Shown: one piece after another, positions 44,488 through 54,231 of the stretch
Position numbering within the stretch: position 1 is the stretch's first letter
Layout of the letters: the number at the start of each line of letters is the position of its first letter
From: Mycobacterium nebraskense
GTDB taxonomy: Bacteria > Actinomycetota > Actinomycetes > Mycobacteriales > Mycobacteriaceae
Assembly: GCF_002102255.1 (NCBI RefSeq)
Contig: NZ_LQPH01000066.1
Location: 1 to 64,000 of the forward strand
Length of the DNA: 64,000 bases
Direction: 5' to 3'
Notes under the pieces: model-generated
What the model saw: only the letters and a program-made list of their open reading frames with translations
Told to the model about the DNA's origin: nothing
Database searches by the model: none
Made by a program: the position numbers and the translations under genes

Positions 44488-45986
44488 GCACGTAGCCCTT
44501 CTAGCGTCTCGATGATCTCCCGGCGAAGTACCTTGCCGGTGGGGGTCGTGGGCAACTCGTCGCGAAAGACCACTCGGTCCGGGGTTCGCGACCCGCGCAA
44601 GCTTTTACGGACATGCTCGCGCAATTCCTCGGGATCCGGTTCCGCACCGGGGTGGGGCACCACCACCGCGACGATCGCCTGACCCCACTGCGCATCCTCG
44701 ACGCCGACCACGGCGACGTCCCGCACGTGCGGGTGCTCAACCAAAACCTCTTCGAGCTCGGCGGGTGCGATGTTCTCGCCGCCGCGGATGATGGTGTCGT
44801 CGCTGCGCCCGCCGATGAACAGGTAGCCGTCCTCGTCGAGCATGGCGATGTCTTTGGTTGGGAACCAGCCGTTTTCGTCGAGCACCGAACCGATCCCGGT
44901 GTAGCGTCCGGAAACCTGTTCGCCACGTACGAACAGCTCACCGGTTTCCCCGGGGCCGAGCACGTTGCCGTCCTCGTCTCGAATCTCGATCTCGATGCCG
45001 GGCACCGGCTGCCCGACCGACGCCAGCCGCCTCGCCCACTTTTTCTGGTCGGGTCCCTCCGCGGCCTGCGCCGCCCGGTGGTCGTCGGGGGTCAGCACCG
45101 CGATGGTCGAGCTCGTCTCGGTCAGGCCGTAGGCGTTGACGAAGCCCACGTCGGGCAGCAGTTCGAGGGCCCGGCGGACCAGCGGCAGCCCGACCTTGGA
45201 CCCGCCGTAGGCCAGGTTGCGCAGCGAGGGCAGCTCGTGGCCGTCGGCCTCCAGTGCCGCAACAATGCGGTCCAGCATGGTGGGCACCACGGTCGCGGTG
45301 GTCACGTTCTCGGCGTTGATCAGCCGAACCCATTCCTGCGCATCGAAATTCGGCAGGTAGACCATCTTGCGCCCGGCGTACAGGTTCGACAGCGCGGCGC
45401 CCACCCCGGCGATGTGATAGGGCGGCACGCAGATCAGCGCGGCGTCGCTCTCGGCGGCCGATTCGAACTCCACCGTGCCGGTCACGTAGCTGGTCAGGTT
45501 GTTGTGCGACAGTTCGACGGCCTTGGGTTGCGACGTGGTGCCCGAGGTGAACAGCACGATCGCGACCGAGTCCGGGTCGGGGAATTCGGCGGCCGGCTCG
45601 TTGTCGTGCGCGGCCGCCAGGAATTCGTCGGTGGTCATCAGCCGGCCGGTAGCGTCGCCGACCATGTCCCGGTAGCGGCTGTCGACGATCACCAGGGGGT
45701 CCGGCAGGCGCTCGATCAGCGCCTGGATGCCGTCGGCGGACAGCCGGTAATTGATCGGGGTGAAGGGCAGCCCGGCGCGTGCGGCCGCAAAGATCAGCAC
45801 CGGCAGCATCGCGCCGCCGGTGCCCACGTAGGCCACGTGTCTGGCGTTCGATGCGGCGATCACACCGGCGCCGCCGTCGGCGAGATCGCTGAGCTGCTGG
45901 GTCGTCAGCCGCAGGCCTCCGGAAACCACGGCCGTGCGATCGGGATTGCTCGACGCGGCCATCTCCAGCAGCAACGAAATACTCAC
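44484..45986 (-). CDS. AMP-forming acyl-CoA synthetase
   Basis: Adenylate-forming enzyme of 500 residues. LFTSGTTSQPKAVELSH is the ATP loop, NAYGLTETSS the A5 motif, GRSDDTIIRGGENIAP the hinge, and TPTGKVLRRE carries the catalytic lysine. It begins with GTG. It is the first gene of a coupled pair with the 98-residue protein. An AACnnGTT core lies in the promoter at 46008-46015, a weak resemblance to sterol-regulator sites. The substrate is unknown. Confidence 0.88.
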   Translation of the reverse strand: MSISLLLEMAASSNPDRTAVVSGGLRLTTQQLSDLADGGAGVIAASNARHVAYVGTGGAMLPVLIFAAARAGLPFTPINYRLSADGIQALIERLPDPLVIVDSRYRDMVGDATGRLMTTDEFLAAAHDNEPAAEFPDPDSVAIVLFTSGTTSQPKAVELSHNNLTSYVTGTVEFESAAESDAALICVPPYHIAGVGAALSNLYAGRKMVYLPNFDAQEWVRLINAENVTTATVVPTMLDRIVAALEADGHELPSLRNLAYGGSKVGLPLVRRALELLPDVGFVNAYGLTETSSTIAVLTPDDHRAAQAAEGPDQKKWARRLASVGQPVPGIEIEIRDEDGNVLGPGETGELFVRGEQVSGRYTGIGSVLDENGWFPTKDIAMLDEDGYLFIGGRSDDTIIRGGENIAPAELEEVLVEHPHVRDVAVVGVEDAQWGQAIVAVVVPHPGAEPDPEELREHVRKSLRGSRTPDRVVFRDELPTTPTGKVLRREIIETLEGLRA

Positions 45987-46087
45987 GCTTGCACTTTCTC
46001 GGGTATCAACACGTTACAAAGCTGACCAAAAGTGTCATGCCTGACTGTAGTTTAGATCACCCGGAGGCCGGAGACTGGGCCGCGCAC

Positions 46088-46864
46088 TCAGCTGCCCGTC
46101 CAGCGCGGGGGGCGCTTCTCGGCGAAGGCGATCGCACCCTCTTTGGCGTCGTTGGACCCGAACACCGGAGCCAGGATGGTGTTCTGCTCGGCGAACATGG
46201 TGTCAGGGCTCCAGCCGCGGGACTCGACGATGATGCGCTTGGTGGCGGCCACCGCGAGCGGGCCGTTGGCGGCGATCTTCTCGGCCAGCGCGATCGCCTC
46301 GTCGAGCGCCTTGCCCGGCTCGGCCAACACGTTGACCAGCCCCAGCTCGTGCGCGCGCTCGGCCGGCAGGTTGTCACCGGTGAGCGCGAGCTCCATGGCT
46401 ATCGCGGACGGGATGCGCTGCGGCAGCCGCAGCAGGCCACCGCCACCGGCGACCAGCCCGCGCTTGACCTCCGGGATGCCGAAAGCCGACTCCCTGGACG
46501 CGACGATCAGGTCGGTGGCCAAGGCGAGCTCGGTGCCGCCGGCCAGGGCGTAGCCCTCGACCGCCGCGATCAGCGGCTTGACGGGTGGACGCTCGGTGAA
46601 GCCCATGCCGCGGCCTTCGACGATGGGGAGTTCGCCGCGCGCGAAGGCCTTGAGGTCCATGCCCGCGCAGAACGATCCGCCGGCGCCGGTGAGGATGCCC
46701 ACCGAAAGACCCGGGTCGCCGTCGAGCCGGTCGACGGCCTCGGCCAGTCCGTTGGCCACCGCGGCGTTGACCGCGTTCTTGGCCTTGGGCCGGTTGATCG
46801 TGATGATCAGGATCCGATCCCGTTGTTCAACCAGGACTTCGGGTTCGTTGGCTTCTTCGCTCAC
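46088..46864 (-). CDS. echA1: Enoyl-CoA hydratase EchA1
   Basis: Crotonase-fold enzyme of 258 residues (Rv0222 is 262) that hydrates trans-2-enoyl-CoA. The oxyanion-hole segment is GGSFCAGMDLKAF, and the two catalytic-type glutamates are in GGTELALA and IPEVKRGLVAGGGG. The start is GTG 46864, which is 11 bases from AAGGAG; a GTG at 46873 is only two bases from that site and is unlikely. It is separate from the ligase downstream by about 100 bases, and 130 bases lie between it and the WS/DGAT. Confidence 0.92.
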   Translation of the reverse strand: MSEEANEPEVLVEQRDRILIITINRPKAKNAVNAAVANGLAEAVDRLDGDPGLSVGILTGAGGSFCAGMDLKAFARGELPIVEGRGMGFTERPPVKPLIAAVEGYALAGGTELALATDLIVASRESAFGIPEVKRGLVAGGGGLLRLPQRIPSAIAMELALTGDNLPAERAHELGLVNVLAEPGKALDEAIALAEKIAANGPLAVAATKRIIVESRGWSPDTMFAEQNTILAPVFGSNDAKEGAIAFAEKRPPRWTGS

Positions 46865-46993
46865 GTGCCGCACAGCTCCTTCGGATAGGGGTGGCTGCTA
46901 TCGGAGAAGATGGTAGCGGTCGGCGGAAATGGCGTTAACTTCCCCCGAGATTCCCGTTTCCGCAGGACGTGGTTGGTGACCGGGCGACGCCTC

Positions 46994-48403
46994 TCAGGCC
47001 GGCGCCATCGCGGCTTCGACGACGGTCAGCTCTTCGGAAAGACCTGCGGCCCTGCGTATTTCGATGAAGTCGGCGACCATGGCCTCGGTCACCTCATGCG
47101 GGTCCTTGAGCGTGGCGCCGTCGGACAGCACCGAGATGTTGAGCTGATCGACGTAACTCCACACGGTGATGTTGAGGCCGCTGCCGGCCGTCAGCGGGCC
47201 CACCGAATAGATCTCGGTGACCAGCGCCCCGCCGACCCGGCCGCGCTCGCGAGGTCCGGGAACGTTGGAGATGTTCAGGTTGAGGAGCCCGTTGTGCCCG
47301 TCACGGCCGGACGCCCACCGGAAGAAGGCCTGGGTGGGCGCGGGTGGCATGTAGGCCGCCCAGCGGCTGACCAGCTCCGGTCCCATCAGCTGGTTGCTTT
47401 CCTTGGCGGCGATGGCGTTCTCGTGGCTGCACCGCACCCGCTCCAGCGGATCGTCGGAATCGGTCGGCAGGCCCACCAGCACGCCGGTGAAGCGATTGCC
47501 GGAGATCCGCTCGGGCGAGAAGTCGAAACTCATCGGCACCGACGCCAGCAGGGGCTCGGCCTGGCCGTCGTAGCGCAGGAGCAACGTCCGGAGCGCTCCC
47601 GCCGACATGGCGAGCACCATGTCGTTGATCGTCGCCCCCAGCCGCTTGCCGGTCTCCTTGACGTCGGCCAGCGCCAGGGTGGCGGTGGCGAACCTGCGCT
47701 CGGGCGTGATCTTGTGGTTCATGAAAGTCGGAGGCGGCTCGAATGGCCGGCTCAACTCCGGTGACAGCTTGCGTGAGCTGCGGCGGACCCGGCCCAGCCC
47801 CTGGGCGGTGTAGCGGATCGTCGCGGGGATCCGCCCGACGTGGCGCAGGTGATCGGCGAACGCCGAACCCATCAGCTGCCGGGTGGTGGGCGCCGGGTCG
47901 CACACGTACGGGCCGCCGTCGGGCCCGGGCTGCAGGTCCATGCCGCGGGCCATCAGGTTCGCCGAGGCGACGCCGTCGGCGAGCGCGTGGTGGATCTTGC
48001 CCACCACCGCGATCCGGTGGTTCGCCAGGCCCTCGATGAAGTACATCTCCCACAGCGGGTGGGTGCGGTCCAACGGCGTGCTGGCGATGCGCCCGATGGC
48101 CTCGTCCAACTCGCGCCGGCCGCCCGGTGCGGGCAGCCGCCACGGGCGGATGTGGTACTCGAGGTCGAGCTCGCAGTTTTCCCGCCACATCGGATGGTGC
48201 AGCTTGAACGGGATCTCGACCAGCTGGTAGCAGAACGGCTCGAGCTTGTTCAGGCGGCCACGGATGACTTCGCGGAACGCGTCGATGTCGAAGTCATGCC
48301 GATCGGAATCGAGTTCGATCACAGCGGCTTTGATGGTGTGCATGTGCACATTCGGCGTCTCGCTGTAGAGCAAGACCGCATCCCACCCGCTCAGCCGTTT
48401 CAC
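46994..48403 (-). CDS. Wax ester synthase/diacylglycerol acyltransferase (Rv0221-like)
   Basis: WS/DGAT-family acyltransferase of 469 residues, the same size as Rv0221, that makes triacylglycerol or wax ester from acyl-CoA. The active-site motif HHALADG (138-144, H139 and D143) is intact. The N-terminus starts MKRLSGWDAVLLYSETP, standard for the group, and PGPRERGRVGGA lies in the C-terminal domain. It sits 50 bases downstream of lipC on the same strand: one gene builds storage lipid and the other can hydrolyse esters. Confidence 0.93.
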   Translation of the reverse strand: MKRLSGWDAVLLYSETPNVHMHTIKAAVIELDSDRHDFDIDAFREVIRGRLNKLEPFCYQLVEIPFKLHHPMWRENCELDLEYHIRPWRLPAPGGRRELDEAIGRIASTPLDRTHPLWEMYFIEGLANHRIAVVGKIHHALADGVASANLMARGMDLQPGPDGGPYVCDPAPTTRQLMGSAFADHLRHVGRIPATIRYTAQGLGRVRRSSRKLSPELSRPFEPPPTFMNHKITPERRFATATLALADVKETGKRLGATINDMVLAMSAGALRTLLLRYDGQAEPLLASVPMSFDFSPERISGNRFTGVLVGLPTDSDDPLERVRCSHENAIAAKESNQLMGPELVSRWAAYMPPAPTQAFFRWASGRDGHNGLLNLNISNVPGPRERGRVGGALVTEIYSVGPLTAGSGLNITVWSYVDQLNISVLSDGATLKDPHEVTEAMVADFIEIRRAAGLSEELTVVEAAMAPA

Positions 48404-48447
48404 CGCTGCCCCATACCCATAAAGGGACCATACTCAGCAGCGGCAGC

Positions 48448-49629
48448 TCAGATAACCTCTTTGGTCGCGTTGGTCTTGGTGCGATAAACCTGGTTGAGGA
48501 ACAGCGAAGTCGCGTGCGCCGCCGCGCCCGCCCGCTCCCCGTCGATGAGGTCGTACCCGTGGCCCGCGCCGGGCAACTCCAGATAGCCGACCATCGAATG
48601 CGAGACCGCCCGCATCCGGTCGACGAAGCTGCGCGCCTGCTCGACGGGGATGACGCTGTCCTTGCTGCCGTGAATCACCAAGAACGGCGGCGCATTTCGG
48701 TGCACGCGCGCCATCGGCGACGCGTCGCGGAACACCTCGGGGTGGCGGGCGATCCGTCGCTTGACCACCACGCGCTCCAAGAAGTCGACGAACCGGTCCC
48801 GCTCCGGAGTCGAGCGGTCCTCCCAGTCGTAGCGACCGTAGATGCCGACCACCGCGTCCACCGAGGTGTTGGCGCCCTCGGGCAGGTTTGCGTGGTACTG
48901 GGCATCGTCGGGGGTCAGCCCGGCCAGTGCGGACAGGTGGCCGCCGGCCGAACAACCCGCCACCGCGACGAAATCGCGGTCACCGCCGAACTTGTCGACG
49001 TTGGCGCGCGCCCAGGCGATGGCGGTCTTGACGTCGATGATGTGCCGCGGCCAGCGGTGATGCGGGGCGACGCGGTAGTCGATCGCCAGGCACACCCAGC
49101 CCTGCTCGGCCAGCCGGGACATCAGGGCGGAGCCCTGACCCATGGCCTTGCCGTGCACCCAGGCCCCGCCCGGGACGAAGATCAGCACCGGCGCGGGTTG
49201 CGCGGGCAGATCCTTGCGGCGCCAGACGTCGAGCACTTGCGCGCGGTGGTCCCCGTAGTGGACGGCGCGACGGTGGAGGTAGCGGCGCTGACGCATCGCG
49301 TCCCAAATCGGCGGCGTCCGTAGCGCCGCGGGCCACCCCAGTTCGAGGTCTGCGGCCGCCACGATCCCCCGCAGGGCCGCGACGGAGACGTCCTGGATGC
49401 TCTCCCGGTCCCGGCGAGGGGTCTCGTCGGCGGGCGACGGCTGCCGAGGTTTGGTCATCCCGGAGAAGAAGTCGGGGGCGTGCCGGGCACCCCATATGCC
49501 CATCGCGGTGAGGCCGCCCAGCGGCTCGAGGTGCTTACCGACCACCGGCAGCGAAGCACCCGCGACGCTCAAGGCGAGCGCATAGTCGCCGGGATGCGCC
49601 CGCAGCAACCATTTCGCGCACGATGTCAT
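48448..49629 (-). CDS. lipC: Esterase/lipase LipC
   Basis: Alpha/beta hydrolase of 393 residues (Rv0220 is 403), described in M. tuberculosis as a cell-surface carboxylesterase. FVPGGAWVHG is the oxyanion-hole loop, S227 in GCSAGGH the nucleophile, and GHGYDL near the C-terminus holds the catalytic histidine. A hydrophobic stretch follows the N-terminus (YALALSVAGASLPVV), which may be a membrane or export segment. ATG 49629 has an AAGGAGG site 6 bases upstream; a longer in-frame start at 49716 has none. Confidence 0.92.
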   Translation of the reverse strand: MTSCAKWLLRAHPGDYALALSVAGASLPVVGKHLEPLGGLTAMGIWGARHAPDFFSGMTKPRQPSPADETPRRDRESIQDVSVAALRGIVAAADLELGWPAALRTPPIWDAMRQRRYLHRRAVHYGDHRAQVLDVWRRKDLPAQPAPVLIFVPGGAWVHGKAMGQGSALMSRLAEQGWVCLAIDYRVAPHHRWPRHIIDVKTAIAWARANVDKFGGDRDFVAVAGCSAGGHLSALAGLTPDDAQYHANLPEGANTSVDAVVGIYGRYDWEDRSTPERDRFVDFLERVVVKRRIARHPEVFRDASPMARVHRNAPPFLVIHGSKDSVIPVEQARSFVDRMRAVSHSMVGYLELPGAGHGYDLIDGERAGAAAHATSLFLNQVYRTKTNATKEVI

Positions 49630-49817
49630 AGTCGGCCTCCTTGCCGTCGTGTGAGGGCAGCGTACCCCCGGTCCCACGCCCGAAACTGACGTTTGCGTCG
49701 AAGCGACCTCCGACATCGAAATGACATCCGACCCGCGATTGCCCCGCGAGGATCCGTCCTGCTCTACGCAGCGGCAGGGTTTGCTATTCGGGTGAAAAAC
49801 GGCCGGTCACGACACGC

Positions 49818-50486
49818 TCACAGCGCCGCCAGGCACGCGATCACCCTGCCGCCGATCAGGCGAACACCGGTCAGCGTCAGACCCACGTGCGCGGCGAGCG
49901 CGGCGGCACTGTCCACACCGACCGATGCCCAGCGGAACCAGGGTCCGACCTCGCACGCGGACTCCAGGCGGACCCAGCGCGAACGAATGCCGATGTTCTC
50001 GGCGTCGAACTCGGCCACGCACCGCCCGCCCCGAGCCAGCAACTCGGCGGCCCGAGCCAGGATGCGGCACGGGTCTCCGCCGAGGCCGACGTTGCCGTCG
50101 ACCAGCAATACCGTCTGCCAATGACCCATCGCGGGCAGCGGGTCGAACACATCGCCCAGCAGGACCGGCGCGCCGCCGCGGCCCGCCAACCGGATCGCGG
50201 CCACGGAGCGATCGATGCCCAGGGCCGGTATCCCCCGCTGAATCAGCCGGGCCACCAACCGGCCCGGCCCGCACCCCAACTCGATCGTCGGCCCGGTGCA
50301 CATCTGCGTGACGGCTTCGTCGAAGTCTTCGTCGAAGGCGCCGCCAGATCCATCACCGGGACAGACGTCCTCGGGACATCGCACGCCCAACCAGCGGTGC
50401 GCCGGCAGCGGCCGCAGCTCGCCGTCATCGTGGCGAATCCAACATCGCTCGCCGCCGAGTGCGCGATCATAAAGATGCCCCAGCAT
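49818..50486 (-). CDS. SAM-dependent methyltransferase, solitary
   Basis: Class I methyltransferase of 222 residues. Motif I is IELGCGPGRLVARL (68-81), GIDRS is motif II and VLLVDGNVGLGGDP the motif-IV region. The N-terminus has the RWLGVRCPEDVC segment seen in methyltransferases that accompany glycosyltransferase and molybdopterin-oxidoreductase genes in other actinobacteria; none of those partners is present here. M. tuberculosis has Rv0218 and Rv0219 in this position, so this may be what remains of a larger cassette. Substrate unknown. Confidence 0.82.
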   Translation of the reverse strand: MLGHLYDRALGGERCWIRHDDGELRPLPAHRWLGVRCPEDVCPGDGSGGAFDEDFDEAVTQMCTGPTIELGCGPGRLVARLIQRGIPALGIDRSVAAIRLAGRGGAPVLLGDVFDPLPAMGHWQTVLLVDGNVGLGGDPCRILARAAELLARGGRCVAEFDAENIGIRSRWVRLESACEVGPWFRWASVGVDSAAALAAHVGLTLTGVRLIGGRVIACLAAL

Positions 50487-50566
50487 TCACGTCCCTCGCG
50501 TCCTGCCCGACCGGGCGCCCCAAGCTCGGTCCCGGTAAGGGACGTTGCGACGACGAAAGCAACAGC

Positions 50567-50758
50567 GTGCACGCTGACGCGTGCCGCGCTCGCCAGCATT
50601 CCACCGATACCCCGATCTTTGAACAGCTAATCCAACGCCTTTGGAGTACGCGCCCGGGGGCGGAATGGTTCACTGGCGATCCGCTTCGGCAGAAGTCCCT
50701 TCCCACATGGGTTCTCACTGATCAGTTGGTGCCGGCCACGTTGCCACCCGATGTCTGA
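50567..50758 (+). CDS. Possible small protein, weak call
   Basis: GTG-started frame of 63 residues in the 330-base gap before lipW. It contains DTPIFEQLIQRLWSTRPGAEWF, which reads like a protein start or helix, and ends DQLVPATLPPDV. The ribosome site is poor. It may be a remnant of a longer gene rather than a live one. Apart from this the gap 50487-50817 shows nothing I can name. Confidence 0.3.
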   Translation: MHADACRARQHSTDTPIFEQLIQRLWSTRPGAEWFTGDPLRQKSLPTWVLTDQLVPATLPPDV

Positions 50759-50817
50759 GCCGCCGCATATCACTGATACCAGGGCCCCCGGTGTTCCGCG
50801 TCGGTGATACTGATGCG

Positions 50818-51717
50818 GTGCCGAACACCGATGTTCACCCTGACCTGCAACGGATCGCCCGTTTCGCGCCGCGCCGACTCGTCGGTCCCCGGACCCTGCC
50901 GATCATGCGGGTGGGGATGGCATTGCGAGGGCGCCTGGGTAAGCCCGTCCGCGATGTCGAGGTGATCACCCTTGCTTCGGGGGCCGGTGTTCGGCTGTTC
51001 CGGCCAGTCGGCGTGGCCGAACCCACCCCCGCGCTGCTGTGGATCCACGGGGGCGGATACGTGATCGGCACCGCCCAGCAGGACGACCGGCTCTGCAGCG
51101 GGTTCAGCCGGCGGCTGGGCATCACGGTCGCGTCGGTGGAATATCGCCTGGCGCCCGAACATCCGTATCCCGCGCCGCTGGAAGACTGCTATTCGGCGTT
51201 GACCTGGCTGGCCGGATTGCCGTCCGTGGACCGCTACCGGGTGGCCATCGGCGGCGCGAGCGCCGGCGGTGGCCTGGCCGCGGCCCTGGCCCTGCTGGCC
51301 CGCGACCGGGCCGAGGTGAGCCCCGCGTTTCAGCTGCTGACCTATCCGATGCTCGACGACCGCAGCTCGGCCACCGCCCACAATTCGAACTATCGGCTGT
51401 GGGACAACCGCAGCAATCAGTTCGGCTGGGCGGCGTACCTCCGCGGCGCCGACCCGCAGGTCGCCGTGCCGGGGCGGCGCGAAGACCTGAGCGGGCTGCC
51501 GCCGGCCTGGATCGGTGTCGGCACGCACGACTTGTTCCACGACGAGGACCTGGCCTACGCCGAGCGCCTCACGGCCGCCGGGGTGCCGTGCCAGGTCGAG
51601 ACCGTTCCGGGCGCCTTCCACGGCTTCGACCTCATCGTGCCCAAAGCGCAAGTGTCGCAGCGGTTTTTCGACAACCAGTGCGGCATTTTGCGCGCCGCGC
51701 TCGCCATCGCGCCGTGA
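50818..51717 (+). CDS. lipW: Esterase LipW (hormone-sensitive lipase family)
   Basis: Alpha/beta hydrolase of 299 residues of the HSL/group IV type (Rv0217c is 302). The HGGGY oxyanion motif is in LLWIHGGGYVIGT. The nucleophile S148 is in GGASAGGGLA, the acid lies in GTHDLFHDED and the histidine in GAFHGFDL. The start could also be GTG 50791; neither choice has a clear ribosome site. It is convergent with the amidohydrolase operon, with 7 bases between stops. Confidence 0.9.
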   Translation: MPNTDVHPDLQRIARFAPRRLVGPRTLPIMRVGMALRGRLGKPVRDVEVITLASGAGVRLFRPVGVAEPTPALLWIHGGGYVIGTAQQDDRLCSGFSRRLGITVASVEYRLAPEHPYPAPLEDCYSALTWLAGLPSVDRYRVAIGGASAGGGLAAALALLARDRAEVSPAFQLLTYPMLDDRSSATAHNSNYRLWDNRSNQFGWAAYLRGADPQVAVPGRREDLSGLPPAWIGVGTHDLFHDEDLAYAERLTAAGVPCQVETVPGAFHGFDLIVPKAQVSQRFFDNQCGILRAALAIAP

Positions 51718-51724
51718 TCGCCGT

Positions 51725-53029
51725 TCACATCGCGAAGTAAACGAGCTCGCCGCCGATGATGGTGGCCGCCACCATGCCGGCGTCCAGCTCGGCCAGCGCC
51801 GTCGCCGGCGGCTCGCTGAGCACACAGAGGTCCGCCGGCTCTCCGACCGCAACGGCCCGAGCCCGGCCGGGCCGGTCCGACCGCCCCAGGAACATCGTCA
51901 AAGCCGCTCGGGCGGAGACACATTCGTTGGCGTTGAGGACGGTGCCGCTGGGGGTGGTGCGGTAGACGGCGGCGCGCATCGCCGTCCAGGGGTCGCCGTG
52001 GCCGAACGGCATGTCGGTGGAGAGCGCCACCGGCACCGTGGCCTTGAGTAGGGAGGCGACCCGCCACAGGTGACCGTGCTCGTCGCTCGGGACATCGGCG
52101 AGGTAGTGATCGCCGCGCTCGGCGACGAAGTTGGGCTGCGTCACCACCGTGACCCGGAGGTCGGCCAGGTCGGCCAGGTTGTCGTCGGGCACGACGGCGG
52201 CGTGTTCGATGCGGTCCTGCGGATGGCTGCCGGCCGCCCGCAGGGCGGCGATGGTGACCACGAGTTGGGCCGCGGTCACGCAGTGCACGGCCACCGGCCG
52301 GTCCGCGTCGTGGTGGCCGGCGATCCAGTCCGTCAGGGCGTCCAGGTCGAGGCGGTCGTCGTGCAGGATCTTCTTGCCCGGGGACAGGAAAGTCGGCCGT
52401 GGCCGAAACTCGCCGCGCCGGTGCGCCACCACCAGCGACACCAGGTCATCGGCGTCGAGGTCGGGGGTGGCGTCGGTGACGCCGGTGACGCCGGTCGCGG
52501 TGATTCGCCGGCTCAATTCCGCGAGGTCGCTTTCGCGCTGCTGCAGCAGGTCCGACCAGCCGTGGTCCGCGCTGCGCAGGCGGCCGTCGGGATGTTCGGC
52601 CAGCCCGACCCGGCCCAGCGCCTCGGAGTTGAGGATCCACAGCGCACCGCTGCGGTGCTGGATACGCACCGGGACGGTGCGGACCATGGCGTCGAGGGCG
52701 GTCCGGTCCAGGTCGCCGGCGACCGACTCGTGGTACCCGACGGCGCGAATCCACCCGTCGGGGCCGGGCGTCGCATTCGAGAGCAGTTGTTGCAGTTCGG
52801 TTTTGGTGCTGACCCCGGGTGGCCCGACGAGGAACGAATCCAGCGCGGAGGCCGCCGACCGCACGTGCACGTGGTGGTCGTGCAGGCCCGGCAGGACGGT
52901 TCCCCCGCCGGCATACAGCACGCCCTCGCCGCGCTCGGCGACCAGGCCATCGCCCATCGCGTCGATCCGCTCGCCGACCCGGATATCGGTGGTGGTGCCG
53001 TCCAGCAGCGTCGCGCCCCGAATCAGCAT
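51725..53029 (-). CDS. Amidohydrolase family 3 protein
   Basis: Metal-dependent amidohydrolase of 434 residues, YtcJ-like. The first metal motif is LPGLHDHHVHV (D-H-x-H type). VAVHCVTAAQL and RIEHAAVVPDD carry the other histidines, and LSTDMPFGHGDPW carries the terminal aspartate. The ATG at 53029 overlaps the stop of the CoA-transferase gene by 7 bases. It is the last gene of a three-gene unit (hydratase, CoA-transferase, amidohydrolase), so it probably cleaves an amide or cyclic compound that the others process as CoA ester. I do not recall it in this position in M. tuberculosis. Confidence 0.87.
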   Translation of the reverse strand: MLIRGATLLDGTTTDIRVGERIDAMGDGLVAERGEGVLYAGGGTVLPGLHDHHVHVRSAASALDSFLVGPPGVSTKTELQQLLSNATPGPDGWIRAVGYHESVAGDLDRTALDAMVRTVPVRIQHRSGALWILNSEALGRVGLAEHPDGRLRSADHGWSDLLQQRESDLAELSRRITATGVTGVTDATPDLDADDLVSLVVAHRRGEFRPRPTFLSPGKKILHDDRLDLDALTDWIAGHHDADRPVAVHCVTAAQLVVTIAALRAAGSHPQDRIEHAAVVPDDNLADLADLRVTVVTQPNFVAERGDHYLADVPSDEHGHLWRVASLLKATVPVALSTDMPFGHGDPWTAMRAAVYRTTPSGTVLNANECVSARAALTMFLGRSDRPGRARAVAVGEPADLCVLSEPPATALAELDAGMVAATIIGGELVYFAM

Positions 53030-54213
53030 GGCAAACAACCCCGTTCGGTCACCATGCGGCGCACCGCCTCGTTGTCGGCACCCAGCGCTGCCGCCGGCCG
53101 GCCCGTCGCCGGGGGCGGCGGGGGCGGCGCGGGCCGGTTCGCGACCGACGCCTGCGTCGGCAGCGCCGCATAACCGGCGGCGACGGCGGCCATCGAAACC
53201 TCGATCAGCTCGCCGCCACCGCGGCCCAGCGATTCGGCCACCACCCGGGTCGCCTCCAGCCCGGTCAGGGGGTCGGCGATGGCATCGCCGCAGAACACCG
53301 GCCCATCGGCCGCGACGCCGACGAGGCCGCCTGCCACCGCGGCGTCGTCGCCGAACGCCGGCCTGCCGTCGGCATACCCTTTGATGCGCAACCAGATTCG
53401 TCCCTCACCCGGCTCGACGTCGTCCGGGCCGAGCCTTCGCCGCGTCAGCGCCGCGGGGCGCGACCCCTCGATCACGACGTCGGCGACAGCGAGCAGCTCG
53501 CGCAACTCGTCGGCTTGAGCTTCGAAATCGACACAGTACGAGAGCTTTTGACCGTTCATCCAGTCGAAGAAACCCCGGTTGCCCCCTCGGGTGCCATCCG
53601 GGCGGCCCGGGCTCTCGACTTTGACGACGGTCGCTCCGGCGCGGGCCAGCAGCTGTCCACACAGCGGGCCCGCCCACATGGAGGACAGGTCGGCGACCAG
53701 TAGGCCGGCGACGTCGCGCGCCGGCCCGCGGACGCCCCGGGGCCGTATTCGCGGCGCTGTGGCCGTGGCTTCGCCCAGGCACGCCGCAGGAATGTCGAGT
53801 AGGGTCGCGCGTTCGATCATCGCGGAGCGTGGTTGCGTTGCGGCCCAGCGCTGCAACGTCGGCCAGGGGTCGCCGGCCACGTCATCGGCCTGCACCAGCG
53901 CGGGGACGGCCGCGGCGTCCTCGGGGCGCGACAGCGTGATCGCGCACCAGCCGTCGGCGGCGGCCAGCAACCGGGTGGCGCCACCGGCGGACACCCGGCC
54001 GCGGCGGGTCAGGCCCAGCAATGCGGCCCGCCCGGCCAACAGGCCGGCGGCGTCGATGGTGGTGCCCAAGCCCTCGGCGACGGCCGCGGCCAACCCCTGG
54101 GCGTGGGCCAGCACGTTCGCGCGGGAGAAGTCGGGCGGCCCGTCCGGCAGGCCGGTCAGGTAGGCCAGCCCGCTACTCCCCCACATCGACGTAGCCGAGC
54201 TCACGCCCCCCAT
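53023..54213 (-). CDS. CaiB/BaiF-type CoA-transferase
   Basis: Family III CoA-transferase of 396 residues. The CaiB signature DLSSMWAGPLCGQLLARAGATVVKVE falls near residues 175-200, with the N-terminal 160 residues less typical. A proline-rich stretch (PAPPPPPPATGRP) is near the C-terminus. Such enzymes move CoA between carboxylic acids. It starts 18 bases after the hydratase gene and overlaps the amidohydrolase gene by 7 bases, so the three are one operon. The signature's mid-protein position suggests a rearranged or extended N-terminus. Confidence 0.85.
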   Translation of the reverse strand: MGGVSSATSMWGSSGLAYLTGLPDGPPDFSRANVLAHAQGLAAAVAEGLGTTIDAAGLLAGRAALLGLTRRGRVSAGGATRLLAAADGWCAITLSRPEDAAAVPALVQADDVAGDPWPTLQRWAATQPRSAMIERATLLDIPAACLGEATATAPRIRPRGVRGPARDVAGLLVADLSSMWAGPLCGQLLARAGATVVKVESPGRPDGTRGGNRGFFDWMNGQKLSYCVDFEAQADELRELLAVADVVIEGSRPAALTRRRLGPDDVEPGEGRIWLRIKGYADGRPAFGDDAAVAGGLVGVAADGPVFCGDAIADPLTGLEATRVVAESLGRGGGELIEVSMAAVAAGYAALPTQASVANRPAPPPPPPATGRPAAALGADNEAVRRMVTERGCLPC

Positions 54214-54231
54214 TGTGCTCGTGGCGCACCG

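Noticed and set aside
46005..46018. AACnnGTT core upstream of an acyl-CoA ligase gene, like a KstR sterol-regulator site
   Set aside because: Only the 6-base core and one flank base fit the TnnAACnnGTTnnA consensus. Such a core is expected by chance about 16 times in 64 kb.
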